Positions 37,706-45,746 of a stretch of DNA of 64,000 nt are shown here, in pieces. Source of the DNA: Spirochaetes bacterium GWE1_32_154 (GTDB lineage Bacteria; Spirochaetota; GWE2-31-10); NCBI GenBank assembly GCA_001829315.1, contig MIAY01000025.1:928-64927 (forward strand), given 5' to 3'. The number at the start of each line of letters is the position of its first letter. Position 1 is the first letter of the stretch. The notes beneath the pieces are model-generated. The model was not told the origin of the DNA and did not search any database. It saw only the letters and a list, made by a program, of their open reading frames with translations. A program made the translations under genes and the position numbers.

Positions 37706-38797
37706 TTATTCTGAAAAAGAAACAGTTCCCCGGTATACTTTTGCTTTTTTTACCGGAAATAAAATATCACGTTGATTCGGTTTTGCATTTATTTCGCCGA
37801 ATACTCCCATATATGAAAAACCTTGTGTAAGACTACTTAAAAGAGCCGTTTTTGTATGATCGGTATGCTCAAGAATATTTGCGATAATATTTGTTGTCTC
37901 ATACGCACCTGCTGAGTAATGATCAAGTTCCTTATTAAAAGTTGCTGTATATGCATTTTTCAATTGAGTTGCATAGATAAAATTTGAATTGTAAATATAA
38001 GGAGCTCCGATATATTTGGTTTTTGAAATATAAGACGATTTGTATTCGGGGCTTGCAATATTACTAGCACCGAATAGTGCACCTTGATAATTATTTCGCT
38101 CAAGCGTTTCATAAATTTTTTTAATATGCGGATTTAATCCTATTGCAAAGATTCCATCAGTAGATAGTAAATCTTGCACTATATCATCAAAGACAATTGT
38201 ATTGGTTTCATAGTAATAGAATTTAACTGTGTTGCCTTTTTTCTCAAATGCTTCTTTTAATGGAAGGGATAACGATTTTCCGTACTGATCATTTAATGAA
38301 ATAATGCCGGGATTTTCTATACCAAGATCATCACAGTGAGATAGTATAGAGGATATTTCATCATCATTATTTGGCGCAAATCTGTAACAATAGGCATTTT
38401 TTGAGGTAAAATCTTCAGCTCCGACAGCAAGACCGAGAAGAGGTACCTGACTATTTAATGCCGGTTGTGCAAGCGGGAAAGAAAGATAACTGAATGCTGA
38501 GATGTATACAACAGGGGTATAAGCATTTTCTATCTCATCAAATAATTTCACGAGAGTTGAAGTCTCACTTTTATTGTCTTTCACGACAAGCTCAAGGGGA
38601 CTACCGTCTATACCGCCTTTTTTATTAATTTCCTTAATTGCAAGGGTGATCCCATTTTTTATTGCATTACCAATTTCCTCGCCACTTCCCGATAAAGGAA
38701 TAATTGCTGCAATAACAATGTTTTTTCTATTACCGTTACATCCTGAGAAAAACAAAGTGATAATTATCAGTAAACCTGAAAAAAATATTCGTAGCAT
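37706..38797 (-). CDS. Periplasmic binding lipoprotein (branched amino-acid/amide type)
   Basis: About 363 residues from ATG 38797 (MLRIFFSGLLIIITLFFSGC), with lipobox FSGC. The frame extends to 38878, but GAGGT six nt before 38797 and the lipoprotein signal fix the start. The mature protein is a type I periplasmic binding fold: IAAIIPLSGSGEEIGNAI and NGITLAIKEINKKGGIDG are classic LivJ/Peripla_BP_6 features. No ABC permease genes are nearby; the gene pairs with a hybrid kinase, so it is more likely a sensor input than a transporter part. TTGTAT-17-TATACT upstream is a likely promoter, divergent from nrdJ. Confidence 0.9.
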   Translation of the reverse strand: MLRIFFSGLLIIITLFFSGCNGNRKNIVIAAIIPLSGSGEEIGNAIKNGITLAIKEINKKGGIDGSPLELVVKDNKSETSTLVKLFDEIENAYTPVVYISAFSYLSFPLAQPALNSQVPLLGLAVGAEDFTSKNAYCYRFAPNNDDEISSILSHCDDLGIENPGIISLNDQYGKSLSLPLKEAFEKKGNTVKFYYYETNTIVFDDIVQDLLSTDGIFAIGLNPHIKKIYETLERNNYQGALFGASNIASPEYKSSYISKTKYIGAPYIYNSNFIYATQLKNAYTATFNKELDHYSAGAYETTNIIANILEHTDHTKTALLSSLTQGFSYMGVFGEINAKPNQRDILFPVKKAKVYRGTVSFSE

Positions 38798-38908
38798 TTT
38801 AATACCTCTGAAATAGGTTTGTTCTAAAGTATAGTAAATGGATATGAAAAATACAAGTGCTTTGAAATTTATTTTCATGAATTACCATACAATTTCATGA
38901 ATAATAAT

Positions 38909-38937
38909 TTGACTTGTGCTACATATAGTGGTATAAG
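38909..38937 (+). promoter_or_regulatory. Promoter of nrdJ
   Basis: TTGACT (38909-38914), 17-bp spacer, TATAAG (38932-38937). The leader is short (~27 nt) and holds GGAGAG; there is no room for a cobalamin riboswitch. Confidence 0.7.
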
Positions 38938-38970
38938 CTATCTTTTAACGCTATATATATGGAGAGTGCA

Positions 38971-41322
38971 ATGCATCGAGTAATTAAAAGAAACGGTAGA
39001 AAGGAAGATTTTAATGTATCAAAGATTATTCGGGCAATTGAAAAAGCAATGCTTGAGTCGAAAGAAGGGCTTGATGCTCAACTTTGCAGTTTAATAGCAT
39101 CACAAGTTGATAAAAGACTTACCGGATCCGATGAAGTCACAATTGAACAAATTCAGGATACTATTGAAGATTTATTAATGGAATGCCCGCGAAAAGAACT
39201 TGCAAAAATATACATTTTATATAGATACGAAAGAAGTAAGGCACGGGTTAAGGAAAATAAACCCGGTTATAAACTTCTTGATGATAATTTTATAAGTAAA
39301 TACAAACATATTGCCAGTCCTTTAAAACAATATGGAAATTTTGTGTATTATAGAACGTATTCCCGATGGCTTGAAGATGAAAATAGAAGGGAATACTGGT
39401 ATGAAACGGTGAGAAGAGCCGTAGAGTACAACTGTAGTTTAGTGCCGACTTCAAAAGAGGAAGCAGAAAAATTATTTCATAATGTTTTCAGTCTCAAACA
39501 GTTTTTATCAGGCAGAACATTCTGGGTTGGAAATACGAAAGTCACTGATAATTATCCCATAGCAAATTACAATTGTGCGTTTGAAATAATCAATAATTTT
39601 GAAGCATTTAAAGACCTTTTCTACTTACTGATGGTTGGTGCCGGTGTCGGTGTGCGGATTTTAAAATCGGATGTTGAACAGCTACCGTCACTTCGAACTG
39701 ATTTTGAAATTATTCATAAATTCTATGCACCTGTCAAAAAAGATGAAAGAGAAGATAACACCGGTATTAAATTCTCACACGGGAATTCTGCTGAGATCAT
39801 TGTCGGCGACAGTAAAGAAGGGTGGGCAGATTCATTGGAATATTTTTTCCGTCTTATTTATTCAAATGGATATCATAAGGTAAAAACTATTATAATCAAT
39901 TACAATAATGTTCGTGAAAAAGGTGAGAAGTTAAAAACATTTGGTGGAACTTCAAGCGGTCATGAAAGTATAAAAAATATGTTTACGAAGATAGAAAAAG
40001 TGATATTAAAACGAGGTATTGAATCGAATAGCGGTAAAGTTCGTTTACGACCTATTGATTGCCTTGATATCGCAAATATTATTGGTGAGAATGTTGTTGT
40101 CGGCGGAGTACGAAGAACAGCAGAAATCGCCTTACTTGATCCCGATGATAAAGAAGCAATTGAAGCTAAAAACAACCTTTATAAAAATATCGATGGTCAA
40201 TGGATTGTAAATGATGAGTTATTTCACAGACAAATGAGTAATAATTCGATTTATTATACCGAAAAACCTGATCGTGATAAATTACACTGGCAAATTGAAC
40301 AAATGAGATATTCAGGGGAACCTGCCTGGGTTAATGCCGGTGCCGGAGCAAAAAGAAGACCAAATATGAACGGCGTAAACCCTTGTGCCGAGATTCTTTT
40401 GGATGACAAAGGTTTATGTAATCTCACAACAGTTAATGTATTTTCATTTGTAAATTCCGATGGAACTCTCGATAGAGAAGGTTTGCTTGAAGCACAACGA
40501 TTATCAGCACGAGCCGGATATCGAATGACGACAATCGAACTGGAATTACCGCGATGGAATGCCACGCAAAAACGTGACAGGCTTCTCGGATGTTCACTTA
40601 CCGGCTGGCAGGATATGATCAATGCAACCGGTTTTTCTAAAGAGCAGGAGAAAGAGCTTTTAAGACAATTACGAACAGTTGCCAAAGAGGAATCAGCAAA
40701 ATACGCTGCTGTACTTGGCACTACCCAACCGTTACTTGTTACAACAATAAAACCTGAGGGGACACTTTCACAATTACCAACTGTATCTAACGGAGTTCAT
40801 TTTTCACATTCACCATTTTATATACGAAGAGTACGAATCAATGCCCACGACCCGTTAGTCCGGGTTTGTGAAGAACTCGGGTATCCGATTTTTCCTGAAG
40901 TCGGTCAAACAGAATCAAGTTGCACTACAAAAGTTATTGAGTTTCCAATTAAGTCGCCTGTTGGTAAAACAAAATCTGAGGTCAGTGCTTTAGAGCAATT
41001 AGAAATTTATAAATTATTCATGGAAGAATATGTTGATCACAATTGTTCAATAACGGTTCATGTTAGAAATAATGAATGGGATGCAGTTGAAGAATGGATA
41101 TGGAATAATTGGGATGATGTGGTTGCTGTTTCTTTTATATCGCTGGATGACAGTTTCTATAAACTTTTACCGTATGAAACAATTGATGAAAATGAATATA
41201 ATAAGCGTGTCACTGCAATGAAACCGTTTACACCTCATTTACTGGCAAAGTATGAACAAGCTGAGCTTGCTCTTGATGCAGGTAATGACGGATGTGATAA
41301 AGGTGTGTGCCCGATTCGATAG
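38971..41322 (+). CDS. nrdJ: Adenosylcobalamin-dependent (class II) ribonucleotide reductase
   Basis: About 783 residues. N-terminal ATP cone (HRVIKRNGRKEDFNVSKIIRAI), then the 10-stranded barrel with NCAFEII, GVNPCAEILL and GLCNLTTVNV (active-site Cys residues), TIKPEGTLSQLP and a C-terminal redox pair (CDKGVCPIR). Features such as SNGVHFSHSPFYIRRVRI fit the triphosphate reductase (RTPR) branch plus an ATP cone. It makes deoxynucleotides independently of oxygen using B12. The first ATG (38959) overlaps the Shine-Dalgarno GGAGAG; ATG 38971 is preferred. Confidence 0.92.
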   Translation: MHRVIKRNGRKEDFNVSKIIRAIEKAMLESKEGLDAQLCSLIASQVDKRLTGSDEVTIEQIQDTIEDLLMECPRKELAKIYILYRYERSKARVKENKPGYKLLDDNFISKYKHIASPLKQYGNFVYYRTYSRWLEDENRREYWYETVRRAVEYNCSLVPTSKEEAEKLFHNVFSLKQFLSGRTFWVGNTKVTDNYPIANYNCAFEIINNFEAFKDLFYLLMVGAGVGVRILKSDVEQLPSLRTDFEIIHKFYAPVKKDEREDNTGIKFSHGNSAEIIVGDSKEGWADSLEYFFRLIYSNGYHKVKTIIINYNNVREKGEKLKTFGGTSSGHESIKNMFTKIEKVILKRGIESNSGKVRLRPIDCLDIANIIGENVVVGGVRRTAEIALLDPDDKEAIEAKNNLYKNIDGQWIVNDELFHRQMSNNSIYYTEKPDRDKLHWQIEQMRYSGEPAWVNAGAGAKRRPNMNGVNPCAEILLDDKGLCNLTTVNVFSFVNSDGTLDREGLLEAQRLSARAGYRMTTIELELPRWNATQKRDRLLGCSLTGWQDMINATGFSKEQEKELLRQLRTVAKEESAKYAAVLGTTQPLLVTTIKPEGTLSQLPTVSNGVHFSHSPFYIRRVRINAHDPLVRVCEELGYPIFPEVGQTESSCTTKVIEFPIKSPVGKTKSEVSALEQLEIYKLFMEEYVDHNCSITVHVRNNEWDAVEEWIWNNWDDVVAVSFISLDDSFYKLLPYETIDENEYNKRVTAMKPFTPHLLAKYEQAELALDAGNDGCDKGVCPIR

Positions 41323-41457
41323 GGAATTGTATTTGATTAGGATTGAACCACAGAACGATGTTGATTGCAAGAATTTTCACGTGGTTCGCAGAGAAGGTTA
41401 GTTTATGAAATTGGATATGATAGCATTACAGTTTAATACAGACATTCGATTTCTGTA

Positions 41458-41478
41458 AACTCACTAACTCTGCGTGAA
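41458..41478. repeat. Direct repeat flanking the Rpn gene, left copy
   Basis: A 21-bp sequence ending in TCTGCGTGAA that recurs at 42559-42579 with two mismatches, in the same orientation, on the other side of the Rpn nuclease gene. The 190-bp space around it also holds partial inverted matches (GAACCAC/GTGGTTC and CGCAGAG). Confidence 0.65.
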
Positions 41479-41513
41479 GCATTTCTATATTGACATATTC
41501 AGGGTATCGAAAT

Positions 41514-42464
41514 TTAGAGTTTTTCAATATCACTCATTGAAAGTCCGGTAGCTTTGGCAATAATGTCTACAGTTACACCAAGTTTCTTGAAGTTTTTAGC
41601 ATCTTCAAGTTTACCTTCTAGCTTACCTTCAAGTTTACCTTCTAACTTACCTTCAAGTTTACCTTCTAACTTACCTTCAAGTTTACCTTCTAACTTACCT
41701 TCAAGTTTACCTTCTAACTTACCTTCAAGTTTACCTTTTTCAATGCCTTCCTGCATCGCTTCTTCAAGACCGGTATTGTAATCAAGTTGCCATATCTCGC
41801 GACGTAGAGCTTTATCCCGAAGCCTTTCATCATTGTTAAATTTTTTGAAAAGTGAATGAGCCTTTCTGATGTCAGGGTCATTATTAAGTAGTAATGTCAT
41901 TTTGTCCTCCTCTTTACCTTCATATTTAAAAAAGGTAAGCCATTTATCAAGATGTGCTTCCACAAGTCCCGGTTGAATATATTTTTTCAGTTCTATAAAG
42001 TGCATTTCAAGATGATCGGTCAGTGCATATTCAGGATTGTCTTTTTCCATGAGCATAAAGCAACTGTGTATTTTTGCAGTGTCAGGAAACATTTTAAAGT
42101 TAACAAGATTAATGCATATCACGGGATGAAGAGTGGTATATGTTTCTTTTTGTTTAATTTGTGTTGCATACAGTCGTGCCCAATAGTACAAAGATCGTTG
42201 TGCAAAAGATTTTTCATCCCTCACTTGTATTTCTATGTCGTACAAGCGGTTGTTGTTATCAACAGCCTTGATGTCGAGTACCGTTTCTTTATCAAACCGG
42301 TATTTTTTTATGTTCACAGGGTTTTTGACTTTTGCAGAATGAATTGTTTTGAATTTTGAGTCTAAAAGAACGCCATTAATAAATGAAACAAGGAGATCCT
42401 CATTTTCTTCATTACCAAGAAGATACAGTATAAAAAGGTCATTGAGTGCCGTAATTGATTTCAT
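41514..42464 (-). CDS. Rpn-family PD-(D/E)XK nuclease/putative transposase with EGKL repeats
   Basis: About 316 residues from ATG 42464 (MKSITALNDLFILYLLG). The N-terminal ~200 residues match the Rpn/PDDEXK_2 family: a nuclease core with VLDIKAVDNNNRLYDIEIQVRD supplying the D...ExQ catalytic residues. Rpn proteins are recombination-promoting DNA nucleases spread by horizontal transfer. Residues ~235-285 are about ten EGKL units from a 24-bp tandem repeat. The frame reaches a TTG at 42500, but that base triplet is the -35 box. No ribosome-binding site lies before ATG 42464. Imperfect direct repeats flank the gene. Confidence 0.87.
   Translation of the reverse strand: MKSITALNDLFILYLLGNEENEDLLVSFINGVLLDSKFKTIHSAKVKNPVNIKKYRFDKETVLDIKAVDNNNRLYDIEIQVRDEKSFAQRSLYYWARLYATQIKQKETYTTLHPVICINLVNFKMFPDTAKIHSCFMLMEKDNPEYALTDHLEMHFIELKKYIQPGLVEAHLDKWLTFFKYEGKEEDKMTLLLNNDPDIRKAHSLFKKFNNDERLRDKALRREIWQLDYNTGLEEAMQEGIEKGKLEGKLEGKLEGKLEGKLEGKLEGKLEGKLEGKLEGKLEGKLEDAKNFKKLGVTVDIIAKATGLSMSDIEKL
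41605..41737. repeat. 24-bp tandem repeat inside the Rpn gene
   Basis: Alternating 12-bp blocks CAAGTTTACCTT and CTAACTTACCTT make a 24-bp unit repeated about 5.5 times, in frame, encoding (LEGK)n on the minus strand. One block carries G instead of A (GCTTACC). Copy number probably varies. Confidence 0.92.
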
Positions 42465-42471
42465 AAAGAAA

Positions 42472-42500
42472 ATAATACTGTAAAATGGAGATAAAGGCAA
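42472..42500 (-). promoter_or_regulatory. Promoter giving a leaderless Rpn mRNA
   Basis: On the minus strand: TTGCCT (42500-42495), 17-bp spacer, TATTAT (42477-42472), then seven nt to ATG 42464. The same leaderless geometry as elsewhere, with a weaker -35 box. Confidence 0.65.
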
Positions 42501-42558
42501 GATTATTTTTCTAATGGCCGGGATATTGAAAGGCTATTTTTAGTGGTTAAGTAATTCT

Positions 42559-42579
42559 AACTCACCAATTCTGCGTGAA
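42559..42579. repeat. Direct repeat flanking the Rpn gene, right copy
   Basis: Matches 41458-41478 at 19 of 21 positions in the same orientation. It lies just upstream of the NarX-like kinase promoter. Confidence 0.65.
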
Positions 42580-42618
42580 AAACTCTTGAAATATTGTTGA
42601 TTTTCTAAAATTGCTCTA

Positions 42619-42647
42619 TTGACTCGATTGATTTATATGTCTATACT
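42619..42647 (+). promoter_or_regulatory. Promoter giving a leaderless kinase mRNA
   Basis: TTGACT (42619-42624), 17-bp spacer, TATACT (42642-42647), then CTTATT (six nt) and ATG 42654. No Shine-Dalgarno is present. Confidence 0.85.
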
Positions 42648-42653
42648 CTTATT

Positions 42654-44216
42654 ATGAAACGAAGCCTGATTGCTGCTTTAGTAATTGTTTATTCACTGGC
42701 AACATTATTTTATTTTTTTTATGTTGAGCGCATTATATATAATGATTATCTCTTGCATGAAGAAGATACAATAGAGGCATATACCAGAAGTATTTCAAAT
42801 GTTCTCGCCGGACAGATTGATGATGTTATAAGTGATTTTAATTTTTTATCACAAACATATACTTCGGACACCGCAGTTGATATAGTAAATCAGCTTAATC
42901 CATTTCTATATGATGTATCATTAACTAATACTGAGCCCGTAGGTGAGGAAGATGTTTTTTTTCTTGGTGAATATAAGAATGCACGAATTTCAGCTTTTTT
43001 TAATGGTGAATATACCGGGTTACAATTAACAGCTGATACATCAGTTTCACCCGGGTATACATTTATCAGTGCATTTGTAAAACTGACTGAAACAGCAGGA
43101 TTTTACAGCAGTCTTACCGATACCGGTAGTTTTGAAAGAGTGGTGCTTGTTACAGATCGTGATGGCAGAATTCTTTACAACTCAAACGGGGTTGCGGACT
43201 TTTCAATGATTTCTGATGCTATTAAAAATGCAGTATTATCATACAAAGGTAATATTATTGAAATCTTAATTGCCGGTTCGCCATATTATTTGTCATCGGC
43301 ATTTGTCAGTCCAGGTGATTTGATTGTAATTGTATATTTACCGAAACATGTTTTAAATCGTCATATACATTCTTTTCTTTTCAAAATAACATCGGCAGTA
43401 TCTGTTTTTTTTCTGATCTTACTGATTATTTCGATACTATTTGTTATTAGATTTATAAAACCGGTTGAGTTGCTTACAAAACATTTGGAAAGTTTCAGTA
43501 AAGACGGGATTGCTTTAAAAATAACCGGAAATTTTAAAGGTAAGAATGCCGAAGCTGTATCTGCATTTAATAAAATGATTGATGAAAGAAGCAGTTTTGA
43601 AAAGGAAATACTTGAAGCTGCTGAATATGAACGGACTCGTATTGGTATAGAACTTCATGATGATATAGGGCAAATATTGACCGGGGCAAATTTTTATCTG
43701 ATGGATATACAGAGTAAGGATCATGTCATTACGAGCCGTGATATTGACGGTTTACATGAACTTATAAACCAGGCACTTCATAAAGTCCGAATAACCGCCC
43801 GGGGGCTTTACCCGGTTATTGTTAATGAAAACGGGCTTATCGGGCTTATCGAAAATTTTATTGATGGTTTCGGTATGCATTCGGGAATTGAATTTAATTT
43901 TGCCCATGGTGTTTCAGTGCCTGTTCGCGATGAATTTATACTGTTTAATATTTTTAGAATCATTCAGGAAGCTGTAACTAATGCTATTAAACATTCGGAA
44001 TGTACTTTGATTTCAATACGGCTTGATGCGGATGAGTCTGTCTTGAAAGTATCGATATGTGATAATGGTTTGGGTATCAATAATTTTACAGGTGACGGGA
44101 TTGGTTTACGGAGTATGAAGTATCGTGCCGGTCTTATGAATGCCATATTTTCAATAAGTGAGAATACACCGGGAACTTGCATTACATTGATTATAAGGAG
44201 AAATGAAAATGAGTAA
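42654..44216 (+). CDS. NarX/DegS-type membrane sensor histidine kinase
   Basis: A 520-residue kinase: membrane segment ~5-25, extracytoplasmic sensor ~26-240, second segment ~243-268, short linker and a HisKA_3 domain with phosphoacceptor His in RIGIELHDDIGQIL, then HATPase (IQEAVTNAIKHSE, CDNGLGI, GDGIGLRSMKYRA). It should phosphorylate the NarL-like regulator whose gene overlaps its end. Predicted leaderless from the promoter at 42619. Length is typical. The signal is unknown; the neighbours are secreted proteins, hinting at envelope sensing. Confidence 0.93.
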   Translation: MKRSLIAALVIVYSLATLFYFFYVERIIYNDYLLHEEDTIEAYTRSISNVLAGQIDDVISDFNFLSQTYTSDTAVDIVNQLNPFLYDVSLTNTEPVGEEDVFFLGEYKNARISAFFNGEYTGLQLTADTSVSPGYTFISAFVKLTETAGFYSSLTDTGSFERVVLVTDRDGRILYNSNGVADFSMISDAIKNAVLSYKGNIIEILIAGSPYYLSSAFVSPGDLIVIVYLPKHVLNRHIHSFLFKITSAVSVFFLILLIISILFVIRFIKPVELLTKHLESFSKDGIALKITGNFKGKNAEAVSAFNKMIDERSSFEKEILEAAEYERTRIGIELHDDIGQILTGANFYLMDIQSKDHVITSRDIDGLHELINQALHKVRITARGLYPVIVNENGLIGLIENFIDGFGMHSGIEFNFAHGVSVPVRDEFILFNIFRIIQEAVTNAIKHSECTLISIRLDADESVLKVSICDNGLGINNFTGDGIGLRSMKYRAGLMNAIFSISENTPGTCITLIIRRNENE

Positions 44217-44862
44217 ATCTTCTATAGTAATACTGGATGATCACGCGGTTGTCAGACAGGGATTAGCCCGGGTTATTAATAATCAGGAGACAATGACTGT
44301 TTCAGCTTCATTTCAGGATGGTCAGGGGCTTTTACATTACCTTCAGACAGAAAAACCTGATTTAGTGATTTCTGACCTTTCATTAAAGGATATTAATGGA
44401 CTTGAACTGATAAAAACCTTGCATTTTAAATATCCCGAACTTCATATACTGGTTTTGTCAATGCATGATGAAACTATGTATGCTGACAGAGTTCTAAAAG
44501 CGGGAGCCCGCGGTTATATCATGAAGGAAAAGGTAACAAAAGAGCTTATTAAAGCAATCAATACGGTATTGAATAATGGTATTTACACAAGTGAGGAATT
44601 ATCTCAAAAAATGCTGGAAAGTTCGCTAAGGAATAAAATCGTAGAGGATGTTTCAACCGATAAACTACTAACAGACCGTGAACTTGAAGTGCTTGAGTAT
44701 ACAGGTGACGGGTTAACTACAGAGGAAATTGCCGATAAGCTAATGCTTGGTACAAAAACAATTGAAACATACAAAACAAGGATTAAAGAAAAACTCTCAC
44801 TCAAAAATGTTAATCAGCTTATTAAATATGCGGTGGAATGGCGACTTAAAACAAGACTGTAA
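44209..44862 (+). CDS. NarL/LuxR-type response regulator
   Basis: About 217 residues. Receiver (VILDDHAVVRQG, phosphoacceptor in LVISDLSLKDINGLEL, Lys in KEKVTKE) and a C-terminal LuxR helix-turn-helix (LTDRELEVLEYTGDGLTTEEIADKL, then TIETYKTRIKEKL). The gene overlaps the kinase gene. AAGGAG lies eight nt before ATG 44209, so that start is preferred over ATG 44203, which would be only two nt from the site. Three CTTACAT repeats downstream of its stop, in front of the next gene, are good candidates for its binding sites. Confidence 0.92.
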   Translation: MSKSSIVILDDHAVVRQGLARVINNQETMTVSASFQDGQGLLHYLQTEKPDLVISDLSLKDINGLELIKTLHFKYPELHILVLSMHDETMYADRVLKAGARGYIMKEKVTKELIKAINTVLNNGIYTSEELSQKMLESSLRNKIVEDVSTDKLLTDRELEVLEYTGDGLTTEEIADKLMLGTKTIETYKTRIKEKLSLKNVNQLIKYAVEWRLKTRL

Positions 44863-44865
44863 GTT

Positions 44866-44891
44866 AATCCCTTACATATTTTTAGGGGATT
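44866..44891. other. Small hairpin after the NarL-like gene
   Basis: AATCCC and GGGATT with a 14-bp loop just after the stop codon. It has no T run and overlaps the first CTTACAT repeat, so it may be a weak terminator or part of the regulatory region. Confidence 0.4.
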
Positions 44892-44923
44892 TGCTTACAT
44901 GACATACCGGTTCTGCCTTACAT
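44871..44923 (+). promoter_or_regulatory. Three phased CTTACAT operator-like repeats
   Basis: CTTACAT at 44871, 44894 and 44917, each 23 bp apart (about two helical turns). They precede a possible promoter (TTGTTT at 44928, TTTATA at 44951) of the secreted-protein gene and would be centred near -43, -66 and -89 if the start is near 44963. Phased direct repeats upstream of -35 are typical of activator sites, plausibly for the adjacent NarL-like regulator. A perfect CATACTT/AAGTATG inverted repeat overlaps the last one (44921-44940). Confidence 0.6.
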
Positions 44924-44979
44924 ACTTTTGTTTAAGTATGGAGTATATTATTTATATACGATATTTAAGGAGGCCTTTT

Positions 44980-45564
44980 ATGAACAGAAAAACAGTTTTA
45001 GTTATGGTGTGTGCAACGAGTCTTATTGTGAGTGTGCCATTCTATGCGAAAGGAAATGGTGACGGTACCGGAATGGGTGGTAGTGGCAGTGGTGATGGAA
45101 GCGGACAAATGATGCAAAAAGGAAGTGATAGCGGTTCGCGAAGTGGAACAAGAAGTACAGTGAAAGACGAAAAGAAACAATCAAGAAAACAACTTAGAAC
45201 ACATGCACAGGTTGGTGCTGCTGCTGCTGAGTGTACCGGAACTGCTGAGCAGTTGAGAAAAAGAATAAAAGATGGTACCGGGGTTGGAAAAGAAACAGAA
45301 ACTACTTTAAGTGATGATGCAGTAAAATCTCAAGTAAAGTCGACATTGAAGAAAACGTCTGATACAGATGCAGCTCTTGGCACAGCTGAAAAAAATAAGG
45401 TTGCTAAACAACTTAAGAATACTGCACAAATCAGACAGCAGATTGCTAAAGATCTTGAAGATAAAGAACTTAATGAAGAGCAGAGAATTCAGAAGATGGA
45501 AAAAAATATGAGTGAACTTGACAAAGAGTACAGAGCTATGGAGTGGATTCTTAATAATGAGTAA
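44980..45564 (+). CDS. Secreted Gly/Ser-rich coiled-coil protein, paralogue A
   Basis: About 194 residues from ATG 44980 with AAGGAGG upstream; the longer frame to 44899 would bury the signal peptide. Signal peptide MNRKTVLVMVCATSLIVSVPFYA, then a Gly/Ser/Asp-rich segment (KGNGDGTGMGGSGSG), a basic Ser/Arg stretch, a single Cys (AAAECTGT), and a charged helical/coiled-coil C-terminus ending LDKEYRAMEWILNNE. Paralogous to the gene at 45747 (same order of segments and similar end). Not a lipoprotein. Probably periplasmic or secreted, and probably controlled by the upstream two-component pair. No known family. Confidence 0.85.
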   Translation: MNRKTVLVMVCATSLIVSVPFYAKGNGDGTGMGGSGSGDGSGQMMQKGSDSGSRSGTRSTVKDEKKQSRKQLRTHAQVGAAAAECTGTAEQLRKRIKDGTGVGKETETTLSDDAVKSQVKSTLKKTSDTDAALGTAEKNKVAKQLKNTAQIRQQIAKDLEDKELNEEQRIQKMEKNMSELDKEYRAMEWILNNE

Positions 45565-45643
45565 TGACGGTTAGTCTATGAATGTCGAAGTAACACCAGA
45601 CAGAAAAAGATGGTTTTACTTTGACATGTTTTGCAACGGTGTC

Positions 45644-45724
45644 TATGGTAAATTAAAGCTATCGCAGGGTGCTGATTTTGAGTACAAAATCCACGCACGG
45701 TTTATGGTAAATTAAAGCTATCGC
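45644..45724 (+). repeat. 22-bp direct repeat pair in a promoter region
   Basis: TATGGTAAATTAAAGCTATC plus GC occurs twice, identically, at 45644-45665 and 45703-45724 (59-bp period). The first copy begins at the -10 position of a TTGACA (45621) with 17-bp spacer. Between them is a hairpin GATTTTG-AGTA-CAAAATC. The second copy lies just ahead of the next gene's GGAGG site. Confidence 0.85.
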
Positions 45725-45746
45725 TTTAATATTATTGGAGGTTGGT

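Noticed and set aside
38938-38970. Cobalamin riboswitch before the B12-dependent reductase
   Set aside because: The leader is only about 30 nt and has no B12-box-like sequence.
40254-40721. 155-residue minus-strand frame inside nrdJ
   Set aside because: Fully contained in a strongly conserved enzyme gene; no motif or ribosome-binding site.
41554-41781. Plus-strand frame with Pro/Ser/Leu repeats
   Set aside because: Antisense shadow of the EGKL tandem array in the Rpn gene.
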